Shown here: positions 8,659-17,192 of the stretch, piece after piece | Numbering within the stretch: the first letter of the stretch is position 1 | How the letters are laid out: every line of letters starts with the position of its first letter | Source of the DNA: Dysgonamonadaceae bacterium | GTDB taxonomy: Bacteria; Bacteroidota; Bacteroidia; Bacteroidales; Azobacteroidaceae | DNA: 51,780 nucleotides | Reading direction: 5' to 3' | Assembly: GCA_031272085.1 (NCBI GenBank) | Contig: JAISUN010000130.1 | Span: forward strand, 1-51,780 | Notes under the pieces: model-generated | Seen by the model: only the letters and a program-made list of their open reading frames with translations | What the model was told of the DNA's origin: nothing | The model's database searches: none | Position numbers and translations under genes: made by a program

Positions 8659-9957
8659 TTAATCTTTTTCGCCTTTTGAATGTTTGCGTGAGTGGCGTTT
8701 CCGCCGTTTTACCACATCTATTGCATAAAGAACGGCCATCGGAATGCAAAAAATGAGGGCTGCAACAAAAATTTTCAGAGCCGGACGACTGTGGGGCATA
8801 ATGACTAATTTGCTTTCAACCAGAGGCTTATCTAATAATTTCTGTTGCGGCAGGTTGGCGTCAGGCCATTTGTTGATAATCGTTCCGTTTTTCAGCAGCA
8901 ACAGGCCGGGATTCGACCTGATGATGGTTTTCAGCGGCGTTTCGTCTGTTGTGCAAACCGGATATTCGGCTCCGGTAGCCGATTTCCATTCTGCTATCTC
9001 GCTGTTTGGGGAGGATGTAAGCGCATAAAACCGGTATCCGTATTTCCGCGAATAATCGTAAAGCGCATTTATCCTGTCCACGTGAACGTCGCTCGCATCC
9101 TTGAATTTGGACGAAATGAGCAGAAAAGTGTAGGACGTGTCGGATAAAACCTCTTCTGTAATATCGTCTTCGTTGGCCGTAGTTATTGTAAAGTCGTGAA
9201 TTGGAGGCTCATAGCCTTTTTTTATGAGTTTCGACTTCTGGTCAACGAAAACCCAGGTCGTGTCATCGCTTTTCGGATAATTTTCGAGGGTAAATTCCTG
9301 TTCCACGCCATTTTTCTTATAAATCAGAACCGTTTCGTAAACGTCGTGTTCCGCATCTTCGGGAACGGTCATCAGGCTCGGAATATTTGCCCCGATTTTG
9401 TAAGGCCGGAAATCGACTATCGGCAGGTAAGTGCAAGTAAACCAGCAAAATCCGAGAATGAAAACGTAAGTCCACAGAACCGCCGAATTGTAGGATTTAT
9501 GCGAAAAAACGGGGGTTATCTGCTTGTGCCACAGGACGACAATCACAGCGGCGGCTAATAGGAAAAGGTTTTTGTAAAACGTTGCCCAGTTGCTGATTAC
9601 CAGCGCATCGCCGAAGCATCCGCAGTCGGTAATCGGATTTTTGATTGCCAAATACAGCGTCAGCGGCGTCATAACGAGCATAAAAAGCAGACTGAAAATG
9701 GTGTTGAACCTGCGGTAAATGCCCATCAGCAGGAAAACTCCAAGGCCAAATTCGATGGCAATCTGGATGATGCCCAGAGGCATAGCGGCAAAGTCGAGGT
9801 CGCCCAACCCGAAAGCCTCCAAATATTCCGCGTTTTTAATGGCCGTTCCCCAGGGGTCGATGGCCTTTACGAAGCCCGAAAAGATAAAAAGCAATCCGAG
9901 GCAAACGCGGCAAATCTCAACGATTATTTTCTTGATATTCAACGGTTTATTGTTCAT
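8659..9957 (-). CDS. DoxX-family membrane protein with extra C-terminal domain
   Basis: This 432-residue integral membrane protein begins with a DoxX-like four-helix unit. The segment ICRVCLGLLFIFSGFVKAID holds the typical GLLFIFSGFVK, and DCGCFGD (about residue 115) is a conserved cysteine motif of the MauE/DoxX type. A middle region of about 200 residues between later helices resembles a thioredoxin-like fold (SYTFLLISSKFKDAS, then YALTSSPNSEI), without a CxxC pair. A last helix (residues 390-410) precedes a basic tail. The role is unknown; related proteins are linked to redox or thiol metabolism of the envelope. It overlaps the upstream DUF1599 gene by 11 bases. Confidence 0.8.
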   Translation of the reverse strand: MNNKPLNIKKIIVEICRVCLGLLFIFSGFVKAIDPWGTAIKNAEYLEAFGLGDLDFAAMPLGIIQIAIEFGLGVFLLMGIYRRFNTIFSLLFMLVMTPLTLYLAIKNPITDCGCFGDALVISNWATFYKNLFLLAAAVIVVLWHKQITPVFSHKSYNSAVLWTYVFILGFCWFTCTYLPIVDFRPYKIGANIPSLMTVPEDAEHDVYETVLIYKKNGVEQEFTLENYPKSDDTTWVFVDQKSKLIKKGYEPPIHDFTITTANEDDITEEVLSDTSYTFLLISSKFKDASDVHVDRINALYDYSRKYGYRFYALTSSPNSEIAEWKSATGAEYPVCTTDETPLKTIIRSNPGLLLLKNGTIINKWPDANLPQQKLLDKPLVESKLVIMPHSRPALKIFVAALIFCIPMAVLYAIDVVKRRKRHSRKHSKGEKD

Positions 9958-10486
9958 AATCTAATTTTATCAACGCAAAAAGCGCATAGTTAATCATATC
10001 CATATAATTCGAGTCAATTCCTTCTGATGCAAGCGTTTGGCCGTTGTTTGATTCTATGTTCTTGACGCGGTTTATTTTTGTCAGAATCATATCGGTATAT
10101 GAACTTATCCTCATATCGCGCCAGGCCTCGTCGTAATCGTGGTTTTTGTCGAGCATCAGTTCTTCGGAAGCGGTAATATTCCGGTCGAAAAGTTGCAAGG
10201 CGGTTGCCGAATCGATATCTACCGCGTCGGCATAACCTAACTCAATCTGAATCAGTCCGATAACGCTGTAATTAACTATCGCGATAAATTCCGAGCGTAT
10301 GCCGTCGTCGATTTTCTGTTCGCCTTTTGTTTCGAGGCTCCGGATTCGTTTTGCCTTTATAAATATCTGGTCTGTAACCGATTGCGGGCGCATTATCCGC
10401 CACGACGGGCCGTAGTCGAACATTTTTTTCTCAAAAATCTCGCGACACACTGCAATTACCTTCTCAAATTGTGATTTCGTATTCAT
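9947..10486 (-). CDS. DUF1599-family protein with two tandem repeats
   Basis: This 179-residue soluble protein contains the same unit twice. The first copy has KKMFDYGPSWRIMRP then IKAKRIRSLE; the second has KNHDYDEAWRDMRISS then TKINRVKNIE. Each copy ends in an IDSNYMDMINYALFALI-like segment. This is the DUF1599 pattern; members are thought to be nucleotide-related by gene context, but I know of no assigned reaction. It is the first gene of the five-gene minus-strand operon running to folE and has its own promoter box at 10507-10514. Confidence 0.8.
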   Translation of the reverse strand: MNTKSQFEKVIAVCREIFEKKMFDYGPSWRIMRPQSVTDQIFIKAKRIRSLETKGEQKIDDGIRSEFIAIVNYSVIGLIQIELGYADAVDIDSATALQLFDRNITASEELMLDKNHDYDEAWRDMRISSYTDMILTKINRVKNIESNNGQTLASEGIDSNYMDMINYALFALIKLDYEQ

Positions 10487-10506
10487 TATTTTACCATATT
10501 CGGCTG

Positions 10507-10514
10507 CAAAATTA
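10507..10514 (-). promoter_or_regulatory. -7 box for the DUF1599-to-folE operon
   Basis: On the minus strand this reads TAATTTTG, a TAnnTTTG match, 20 bases before the DUF1599 start codon. I see no clear TTG at the -33 position. Confidence 0.5.
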
Positions 10515-10631
10515 CTATAATTAATTGAAAAACGGAAATGAAAGAGGGAAAAATTTCATTTTAAAGAATCCCTAAATTTTAAAAAATTAGTTAAATATCG
10601 TTTAACTAATGGAAAGTAAAAAATATTCTAC

Positions 10632-10639
10632 TATCTTTG
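10632..10639 (+). promoter_or_regulatory. -7 box for the outer-membrane protein / lptC / corC unit
   Basis: TATCTTTG matches the Bacteroidetes consensus exactly and lies 50 bases before the ATG at 10690. No good -33 TTG is visible. Confidence 0.6.
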
Positions 10640-10689
10640 CAGGCTGAAAGAAGGCTTTTTTTAGCCGGAAACGTAATTAAAACAAATTT

Positions 10690-11940
10690 ATGAGTAAAGT
10701 AAAAACAGTTGCTTTTATTGTAACATTCGTATTGAGTACTATAATAATTAACGCTCAAAACTATTCCGATTCGCCGTATTCTATGTACGGTTACGGTAAA
10801 CTCGCCGACAAAGCGTTCGCAGCCCAGAGGGGTATGGGCGGCATCGGATACGGATTTCGGGATAATCATTATATCAATCCCATGAATCCGGCGTCCTTCT
10901 CGAAGGTCGATTCGCTCACTTTTATGTTCGATATGGGACTGACGGGCAACTACGCTACGTTCAAAGACAAGACGGGCAGCGCAAGCGACTGGAACGGCAA
11001 TGTCGATTATATGGCTTTTCAGTTCCGCCTGCTGCGCGGACTTGGAATCGGCGTCGGCCTCGAACCTTTTTCATACGTAGGTTACAGTTACAACGACAAC
11101 ACTTATACGCAGTCCTCTACGGAAACCGATTCGGTGTATGTTTACCGCAATTTCAGCGGGACAGGCGGATTGAGCAAGGTTTACGGGGCGCTTTCGTATA
11201 ATTTCTTCGACCGTCTGGCGCTCGGCGTCAAGGTTTCGTATATGTTCGGCGATAATGTGAAACTGAAAACTATCACTCCTGCAATAGGATATTCTTCGGT
11301 TTATGCCGACACACTCCGCTCATCGGGAATAACTTACGACTTCGGACTTCAATACGTTCAGCCGCTCGGCTCCCGCCAAACCCTGGTTGTGGGCGCGGTT
11401 TTTTCGCCGAAACAGGAAATAAATACGCGGATAGCAACCAGCGAACTCCGAGGCTCGGTTTACGATAAAAATTACACAACAACCGATTCGATTTTTGAAA
11501 TCCCGATGTCAATAGGCATTGGCGCGACTTACAATAAATTGAACAAGACGACGCTGGGAATAGACGCCCTGTACGAAAAATGGGCCGACGCCCGCTTTTA
11601 CAACGTAACCGGCGCCTTGGCCGACCGCCTGAAAATCAGTCTGGGAGGCGAATACATCCCGGATGCAAATTCAGGGAAACTGTTTTCGAGAATCAGGTAC
11701 CGCGCGGGATTGAATTATACCAATTCATATATCCGGATAGGCGGCGAAGGATATAAAATGATAGGCGCAAATATCGGTTTCGGTATTCCTATGGTTGACC
11801 GCCGCTCGTTTATCAATCTCGCTCTGGAATATTCGCGGCTGATTCCCGATGTATCTTCCTATATTACAGAGCAATACTTTCAATTAACATTAAGTTATAC
11901 CTTTAACCAGGCGTGGTTCTTAAAACAAAAAATTCAGTAA
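10690..11940 (+). CDS. Probable outer-membrane beta-barrel protein
   Basis: This 416-residue protein starts with a signal peptide (residues 1-22, ending IINAQ). It then has NYSDSPYSMYGYGKL, an opening common in Bacteroidetes outer-membrane proteins of the FadL/PorV type. The rest alternates polar and aromatic residues in strands, with many Tyr and Gly, and ends in YFQLTLSYTFNQAWFLKQKIQ, close to an outer-membrane barrel end. The ligand or partner is unknown. The lptC start overlaps its end by 28 bases, so the two are translationally coupled, which suggests an envelope-assembly role. The FadL-like label is tentative. Confidence 0.75.
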   Translation: MSKVKTVAFIVTFVLSTIIINAQNYSDSPYSMYGYGKLADKAFAAQRGMGGIGYGFRDNHYINPMNPASFSKVDSLTFMFDMGLTGNYATFKDKTGSASDWNGNVDYMAFQFRLLRGLGIGVGLEPFSYVGYSYNDNTYTQSSTETDSVYVYRNFSGTGGLSKVYGALSYNFFDRLALGVKVSYMFGDNVKLKTITPAIGYSSVYADTLRSSGITYDFGLQYVQPLGSRQTLVVGAVFSPKQEINTRIATSELRGSVYDKNYTTTDSIFEIPMSIGIGATYNKLNKTTLGIDALYEKWADARFYNVTGALADRLKISLGGEYIPDANSGKLFSRIRYRAGLNYTNSYIRIGGEGYKMIGANIGFGIPMVDRRSFINLALEYSRLIPDVSSYITEQYFQLTLSYTFNQAWFLKQKIQ

Positions 11941-12548
11941 TCGTTCTGCTTTTTTCCTGCGTTTTTGCCGCTTCCTGCGACAAAAAGACCGGCGGAATCC
12001 CCATTGTTCCCATCAATGTGGAAACAATGCCTATGTTGCACGCCGAGAATGTTACCGCCTTTTTGTCCGATTCGGGATACACCCGCTACAAGGTCGTCGC
12101 AAAAATCTGGGATTCCTATTCTAATAAGGACAATCCGCACTGGCATTTTCCCGAAAAAATCTATGTCGAGCAGTACGATACCCTGTTTCATGTAGTCGGC
12201 CACCTGAAAGCGGATACTGCCTATTTCTTTGAACGGCAAAATCTCTGGAAACTGATTGGCAATGTCTATGTCATTAATATAGAAGGAACTACCCTCGAAA
12301 CTTCCGAACTGTTTTGGAGCCAGAACGCGCCCCATGGCGACCGCTGCGCAATAAGGGTAGATAAAAGCAAATTTGTAAAGATAACCCGCATCAACGGCGA
12401 TTTCTGGACAGGATACGGACTTTGTTCCGACCAGGCGATGAACGACCCGCGGATTTATTCCATCGGAGGCGAAATAACTTACACCGAACGCGCCGACAGT
12501 CTGGCTGCCGACAGCGTAAAACAAGCGGAAAAGGAGGCGCAGCCGTGA
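11913..12548 (+). CDS. lptC: LptC-like lipopolysaccharide export lipoprotein
   Basis: This 211-residue protein opens with a GTG start (11913) and a short lipoprotein signal ending VFAASC, so it is probably lipid-anchored. The body has the LptC/OstA-like beta-jellyroll pattern: MLHAENVTAFLSDSGYTRYK, then YDTLFHVVGHLKADTAYF, then TTLETSELFW. LptC joins the LptB2FG transporter in the inner membrane to the periplasmic bridge that carries LPS outward. No ATG precedes the signal in frame, so the GTG is forced. It overlaps the previous gene by 28 bases and the next by 4. Confidence 0.85.
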   Translation: MVLKTKNSVIVLLFSCVFAASCDKKTGGIPIVPINVETMPMLHAENVTAFLSDSGYTRYKVVAKIWDSYSNKDNPHWHFPEKIYVEQYDTLFHVVGHLKADTAYFFERQNLWKLIGNVYVINIEGTTLETSELFWSQNAPHGDRCAIRVDKSKFVKITRINGDFWTGYGLCSDQAMNDPRIYSIGGEITYTERADSLAADSVKQAEKEAQP

Positions 12549-13804
12549 ACATAATACTGATAGAAATAGGGATTACGCTGCTGTTTTCGGCATTTTTTTC
12601 GGCCTCGGAAATAGCCTTTGTCAGTTCAAATAAACTGCTTTTCGAGGTCGAGAGCAAGGACAAAAAAATCAGTTCGCGGATTCTGAACCGCTTTTACGCC
12701 AATCCCAACGAATACATTTCCTGTATGCTGGTCGGCAACAATATTGCGCTCGTCATTTACGGACTGCTGACTTCGCGGCTGCTTACCCCGCTTATGGAGC
12801 GGTTCATAAGCGGCGATTTCCTGATTCTGCTGCTGCAATCAATTGTGGCTACGGTATTTATACTGTTTGCGGGCGAATTTATCCCCAAAACGGTGGCAAG
12901 AATTAACCCCAACTTTTTCCTGACTTTTTTTGCAATTCCGCTATTTCTCGCATACATAATACTTTACCCGCTGTCGAAATTTGTTTCGGGGCTGGTAAAT
13001 CTCATTTTCAGGCTGTTCGGGGTGCGACTTTCGGTAACGGACAGCAAGCGTTTCGGGCGCGACGATTTGGATTACCTCATCCATAAAACGATAGAGGAAA
13101 GTCCCGACGAGGCCGAAATTGATACGGAAATGAAGTTTTTCCAGAACGCGATGGATTTTTCGCAAGTGAAAGTCCGCGACTGCATCGTTCCGCGAACGGA
13201 AATTGTGGCCGTCGAAAAAACAGCCTCAATAGCCGACCTGACGGATAAGTTTGTCGAAACAGGCGTTTCAAAAATCATTGTGTATGAGGAAGATATAGAT
13301 AATATTACGGGTTACATACATTCGTCGGAACTCTTCAACCGTCCCGCCGACTGGACGCAATCCATTATCAGCCTGCCGTTTGTGCCGGAAAATATGGCCG
13401 CCAACAAACTGATGAAAAAAATGCTGGCCGAAAAGAAAAATATGGCCGTAGCAGTGGACGAATTTGGCGGAACAGCCGGGATAATCACGCTCGAAGACCT
13501 TGTAGAAGAGATTTTCGGCGAGATAGAAGACGAACACGACACCCGCCTGCTGGTTACAAAACAGATAAAAGACGGCGAATTTGTGTTTTCAGGACGCGCC
13601 GAAATCGACCGCGTGAACGAGATGTTCGACCTCGAAATTCCCGAATCGGACGAATACCTGACCATAGCGGGCTTCATCCTGAACCGCTACCAGAATTTTC
13701 CGAAGTTGAACGAGACGGTAATTATCGACCGTTTTGAGTTCAAAATTTTGAAGGTTACGCGCACAAAAATCGAATTAGTTAAGTTAAGATTGCTTGAAAA
13801 ATAA
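12545..13804 (+). CDS. CorC/HlyC-type membrane protein (CNNM + CBS + CorC_HlyC domains)
   Basis: This 419-residue protein starts at a GTG inside the GTGA overlap with lptC. Residues 1-190 form a CNNM (DUF21) membrane unit with about four helices, including FFSASEIAFVSSNK and GEFIPKTVARINPN. Residues 195-325 hold a CBS pair (VRDCIVPRTEIVAVE; later KKNMAVAVDEFGGTAGIITL). The C-terminal 80 residues are the CorC_HlyC domain (SDEYLTIAGFILNRY). Related proteins are cation (Mg2+/Co2+) transport proteins regulated by nucleotide; older annotation calls them hemolysins. Its place behind lptC is, as I recall, conserved in Bacteroidales. Confidence 0.88.
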   Translation: MNIILIEIGITLLFSAFFSASEIAFVSSNKLLFEVESKDKKISSRILNRFYANPNEYISCMLVGNNIALVIYGLLTSRLLTPLMERFISGDFLILLLQSIVATVFILFAGEFIPKTVARINPNFFLTFFAIPLFLAYIILYPLSKFVSGLVNLIFRLFGVRLSVTDSKRFGRDDLDYLIHKTIEESPDEAEIDTEMKFFQNAMDFSQVKVRDCIVPRTEIVAVEKTASIADLTDKFVETGVSKIIVYEEDIDNITGYIHSSELFNRPADWTQSIISLPFVPENMAANKLMKKMLAEKKNMAVAVDEFGGTAGIITLEDLVEEIFGEIEDEHDTRLLVTKQIKDGEFVFSGRAEIDRVNEMFDLEIPESDEYLTIAGFILNRYQNFPKLNETVIIDRFEFKILKVTRTKIELVKLRLLEK

Positions 13805-13844
13805 AAAAAATATTAAAAAATATGCGAAATAAAGCAAAATTTTG

Positions 13845-13852
13845 TATCTTCG
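13845..13852 (+). promoter_or_regulatory. -7 box for the PpiD-like gene
   Basis: TATCTTCG differs by one base from the TAnnTTTG consensus and lies 46 bases before the ATG at 13899, in an AT-rich 94-base gap after the CorC-type gene. Confidence 0.5.
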
Positions 13853-13898
13853 CAGCCAATTTGAGAAAAAAACTAATACAAATAATATTCAAAAGTAA

Positions 13899-16034
13899 AT
13901 GGCAACATTAGAGAAAATAAGGAATAATGCGAAATGGGCGCTCATCATTTTCATCGGGCTGGCTATGTTTGCATTTGTATTCGACGGCTTTTTCCGCTCA
14001 GGGTCGGTGTTTTTCAACCGCTCAAAGGAAAATGTAATCATTGTTAACGGCGAAACCGTAAAGGCGCAGGATTATCAGGCGCGGGTAGAACGTATGGTCG
14101 ATGCCTACAAAAATCAGTACCCCAACATCAATGACCAAATGACCGGCGAAATCCGTGAACAGGTTTATAATCAATTAGTTGGAGTAATGCTCCTCGACCA
14201 GGAATGTGAGAAAACCGGAATCACTGTCGGCAAAGACGAACTTTACGATATGGTTGTGGGCAACAACATTTCGGAGCAGATTCAGCAAATCCCCTCGTTC
14301 CAGAATCAGCAAACCGGACGATTCGACAAGAACTTGCTCTTGCAGTTCCTGCAAACGATAGAATCGAACGACCTTGGCAATTTCAACGAGCAGCAAAGGC
14401 AACAGATTGAAACAGAGAAAGAAAACTGGGCAAATGTCGAAAAAAGCGTTTCAGACCAGAAAAAACTGATGAAACTGAACGCTCTGGTTTCGGCAGCCCT
14501 CGTTACCAACTCCCTCGAAGCCAAGGCTGAATACGAAGAAAACGCCGTCAGCGCAAGTTTTCAGTTCGTTTCGGCTCCCTTCGCTTCGATTCCCGATTCA
14601 ACGGTTCAGGTCAGCGATTCCGAAATCAAGAAACTTTACGATTTGCGCAAAAGCAGCCTGAAACAGCCCGGCGGAAAAGTTGTGGATTACATTGCGGTAG
14701 CAGTAAATCCTTCGCAGGACGATTATAAGCAGGCAAAAGATGATATAGACAAGGTAAGAGCCGAACTGGAAACCTCGAACGACGTTGCCGATATTGTAAA
14801 CGAAAAGAGCGACGTTCCTTTTCTCGATGTATATACCTCTGCTGCAACGCTTTCGCCCGACCTCGCCGCTTTTATGGCCACGGCCGCTCCCGGAGCGATT
14901 GACGGCCCGGTTTTGAACAACGACGTTTACAGCGTTTCAAAATTGATAGATACTAAAACCGCCCCCGATTCCATCAAGTTCAGTATGTTGATGTTGCCCT
15001 CGATGGCCGACGACGCCGAACTTATAAAAATAGCCGACAGCCTGATTAATATCGTGAAAGGCGGAAAAACATTCAGCGAAATGGTTTTAGAAGCCACTAA
15101 CGGACAGGGCAACGGCGATATGGGCTGGTACACCGAAGCATCGCTCGCTCAACGCCGCGACGCAAAATTTGCCGAAGAACTTTTCAATGCTCCGCTCAAT
15201 GAAGCGTTTATCCTGAAATCGAGCCTTGGAAACCAGATAGTTCAGGTTGTGGAAAAAACGAAACCGGTAAAAAAATACAAGATTGGCACCGTCCAAATCA
15301 AGGTTACGGCAAGTTCGGCCACGACCAACAATCTCTACAACGATTTGAACCATTATATTTCAACAAACAACAAACTCGAATCTTTCAAAGCCAATGCAGC
15401 GGATGCAGGCTATATCTGCCAGACGAATGTTACGCTTTCGGCCACGCAATACGCGATAGCAAATATCGACAATTCGCGTCAGGCTGTCCGCTGGGCGTTC
15501 AACCACAGTAAAGGTGAAATATCGGAAATTATTGAGTGCCAGGATTATTTCGTTGTAGTAGCGGTGGAAGGCTCGCTGAGAGAAGGCGAAATGTCGCTGA
15601 AAGAGGCTTCCGAAGCGCTGAAACGCGAACTCATCAACCAGAAGAAAGGCGAAAAAATAGTTGCCGACCTCAAAGCGAAAAACCTTTCGGGCTTCGACGC
15701 TTATGCACAGGCGATGAACTCAACCCCGCAGGACGTCCAGTTCGTTACTTTCGGCAGCCAAACACAGTTGATTACCGGAATCGGCCGCGACCCGATAGTG
15801 AACGCAATGGCAACTTCCGCTCAGAGCGGCATTGTAGGCCCGTTTGCAGGACGCAACGCCGTTTATGTCCTCAATATCACAGGACAAACCAAGTCGGAAG
15901 CGCCTTACGACCAGACGGCGACGATAAGCAAACTCAATTCCGAAAAAGCGCTTCTCGTGATGTCGGGACTTCAAAATTTTGAACTCCTCAAACAGAGCGC
16001 AAAAATAGAAGATTACAGAATACGTTACTTCTAA
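13899..16034 (+). CDS. PpiD/SurA-like periplasmic peptidyl-prolyl isomerase
   Basis: This 711-residue protein is anchored by one N-terminal helix (residues about 12-31, WALIIFIGLAMFAFVFDG), with the rest in the periplasm, as in PpiD. Residues 45-230 are a SurA_N-like helical chaperone part (ETVKAQDYQARVERMVDAY and NQLVGVMLLDQE). Residues about 345-460 form a parvulin-type rotamase domain (SIKFSMLMLP, FSEMV, NGDMGWYTEASL). A second partial rotamase-like segment follows (GWAFNHSKGEISEIIE-like, ending VVAVEG). It probably helps outer-membrane proteins fold. Length fits Bacteroidetes homologues. Confidence 0.9.
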   Translation: MATLEKIRNNAKWALIIFIGLAMFAFVFDGFFRSGSVFFNRSKENVIIVNGETVKAQDYQARVERMVDAYKNQYPNINDQMTGEIREQVYNQLVGVMLLDQECEKTGITVGKDELYDMVVGNNISEQIQQIPSFQNQQTGRFDKNLLLQFLQTIESNDLGNFNEQQRQQIETEKENWANVEKSVSDQKKLMKLNALVSAALVTNSLEAKAEYEENAVSASFQFVSAPFASIPDSTVQVSDSEIKKLYDLRKSSLKQPGGKVVDYIAVAVNPSQDDYKQAKDDIDKVRAELETSNDVADIVNEKSDVPFLDVYTSAATLSPDLAAFMATAAPGAIDGPVLNNDVYSVSKLIDTKTAPDSIKFSMLMLPSMADDAELIKIADSLINIVKGGKTFSEMVLEATNGQGNGDMGWYTEASLAQRRDAKFAEELFNAPLNEAFILKSSLGNQIVQVVEKTKPVKKYKIGTVQIKVTASSATTNNLYNDLNHYISTNNKLESFKANAADAGYICQTNVTLSATQYAIANIDNSRQAVRWAFNHSKGEISEIIECQDYFVVVAVEGSLREGEMSLKEASEALKRELINQKKGEKIVADLKAKNLSGFDAYAQAMNSTPQDVQFVTFGSQTQLITGIGRDPIVNAMATSAQSGIVGPFAGRNAVYVLNITGQTKSEAPYDQTATISKLNSEKALLVMSGLQNFELLKQSAKIEDYRIRYF

Positions 16035-16065
16035 ATTATGAGATAATTATTTAATAATCAAATTG

Positions 16066-16103
16066 TTGCGGGGTTGTCTAAAATTGCTTGGACAACCCCG
16101 CAA
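16066..16103 (+). terminator. Strong hairpin between the PpiD-like gene and rlmN
   Basis: A perfect 13-bp stem (TTGCGGGGTTGTC at 16066-16078 with its complement at 16091-16103) encloses a 12-base loop. It lies 32 bases after the PpiD-like stop and 23 bases before the rlmN ATG. An A-rich run follows on the plus strand rather than a T-run, so termination may be rho-assisted or the element may be an attenuator. Confidence 0.65.
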
Positions 16104-16126
16104 TCTTGAAAAAAAGAACCGTTCCA

Positions 16127-17161
16127 ATGACGAAAAAAGAAACTTTGCTCGGCAAAACGCTCGACGAACTGAAAGAGATTGCCGTTTCGCTGGGAATGCC
16201 AGCCTATTCAGCCGGACAGATAGCCAAAAGGCTCTATGGCAAGCGGGCTGCAACAATCGACGAAATGACCGAAATCTCGAAACAGAACCGCGAACTGCTG
16301 AACGAAAAATACGAAACAGGCCGCCGCGGGCCGGTCGAGCAGCAAATTTCTTCCGACGGAACGGCAAAATATCTGTTTCCCGTCAGCGATGGCCAATTTG
16401 TGGAATCGGTTTTTATTCCCGACCGCGACCGCGCCACGCTTTGCGTTTCTTCGCAGATTGGCTGCAAAATGAACTGCCTTTTTTGTATGACCGGCAAACA
16501 GGGCTTTTCAGGCCAACTGACCGCCGCCGAAATCCTGAATCAGGCGCTTTCGGTTCCCGAATCGGAACGGCTTTCAAATTTCGTGTTTATGGGAATGGGC
16601 GAACCGTTAGACAATTACGATAACTTGCTGAAAGTCCTCGAAATAATGACTGCTCCCTACGGAATGGCGTTAAGCCCGAAGCGCATAACCGTTTCGACCG
16701 TCGGGCTGCTGCGGCCGCTGAAACGCTTCCTCGACGAAAGCCGCTGCCATTTAGCAATCAGCCTGCACTCGCCTTTTCACGACGAACGCCTCTCGCTGAT
16801 GCCGGCCGAAAAAGCCTTTCCTGCGGCCGGAATTGTGGAAACGCTGCGGACTTGCGATTTTTCGGGACAACGCCGGCTCTCGTTTGAATACATTATGTTT
16901 GCCGGCCTGAACGACAGCGCGGCTCACGCTCTGGCTCTGGCGAAACTGCTCAAAGGAATGGAGTGCCGCGTAAATCTCATCCGATACCATTCCATTGGCG
17001 GCGTGAATTTGCAGGGCAGCGCCCCCGAAAAAATGCTCACTTTCCGCGATTTGCTTAACTCAAAAGGCGTGATTGCAACCATCCGCGCATCCCGAGGCGA
17101 AGACATTTTAGCGGCCTGCGGAATGTTATCTACCGAAAAAAAGGCAGAAATTAAAAAATAA
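16127..17161 (+). CDS. rlmN: Dual-specificity rRNA/tRNA adenine-C2 methyltransferase RlmN
   Basis: This 344-residue radical-SAM enzyme methylates C2 of A2503 in 23S rRNA, and in many bacteria A37 of some tRNAs. The 4Fe-4S ligands are C113, C117 and C120 in IGCKMNCLFCMTGKQGFSG. The SAM-contact loop FVFMGMGEPLDNYDNLLK and the C-terminal catalytic cysteine in ILAACGMLS are present. I start at the ATG at 16127; an upstream in-frame TTG falls inside the terminator hairpin. It is followed after 31 bases by pdxA. Confidence 0.95.
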   Translation: MTKKETLLGKTLDELKEIAVSLGMPAYSAGQIAKRLYGKRAATIDEMTEISKQNRELLNEKYETGRRGPVEQQISSDGTAKYLFPVSDGQFVESVFIPDRDRATLCVSSQIGCKMNCLFCMTGKQGFSGQLTAAEILNQALSVPESERLSNFVFMGMGEPLDNYDNLLKVLEIMTAPYGMALSPKRITVSTVGLLRPLKRFLDESRCHLAISLHSPFHDERLSLMPAEKAFPAAGIVETLRTCDFSGQRRLSFEYIMFAGLNDSAAHALALAKLLKGMECRVNLIRYHSIGGVNLQGSAPEKMLTFRDLLNSKGVIATIRASRGEDILAACGMLSTEKKAEIKK

Positions 17162-17165
17162 GTTG

Positions 17166-17173
17166 TATATTTG
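17166..17173 (+). promoter_or_regulatory. -7 box for pdxA and the following genes
   Basis: TATATTTG fits TAnnTTTG and lies five bases after the rlmN stop and 19 bases before the pdxA ATG. No clear -33 TTG is visible. Confidence 0.45.
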
Positions 17174-17192
17174 TGCGAAATTTAGATATACT

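Noticed and set aside
16066-16103. Riboswitch or RNA gene ahead of rlmN
   Set aside because: Only one simple 13-bp hairpin is present, without further conserved structure; a terminator or attenuator is enough to explain it.
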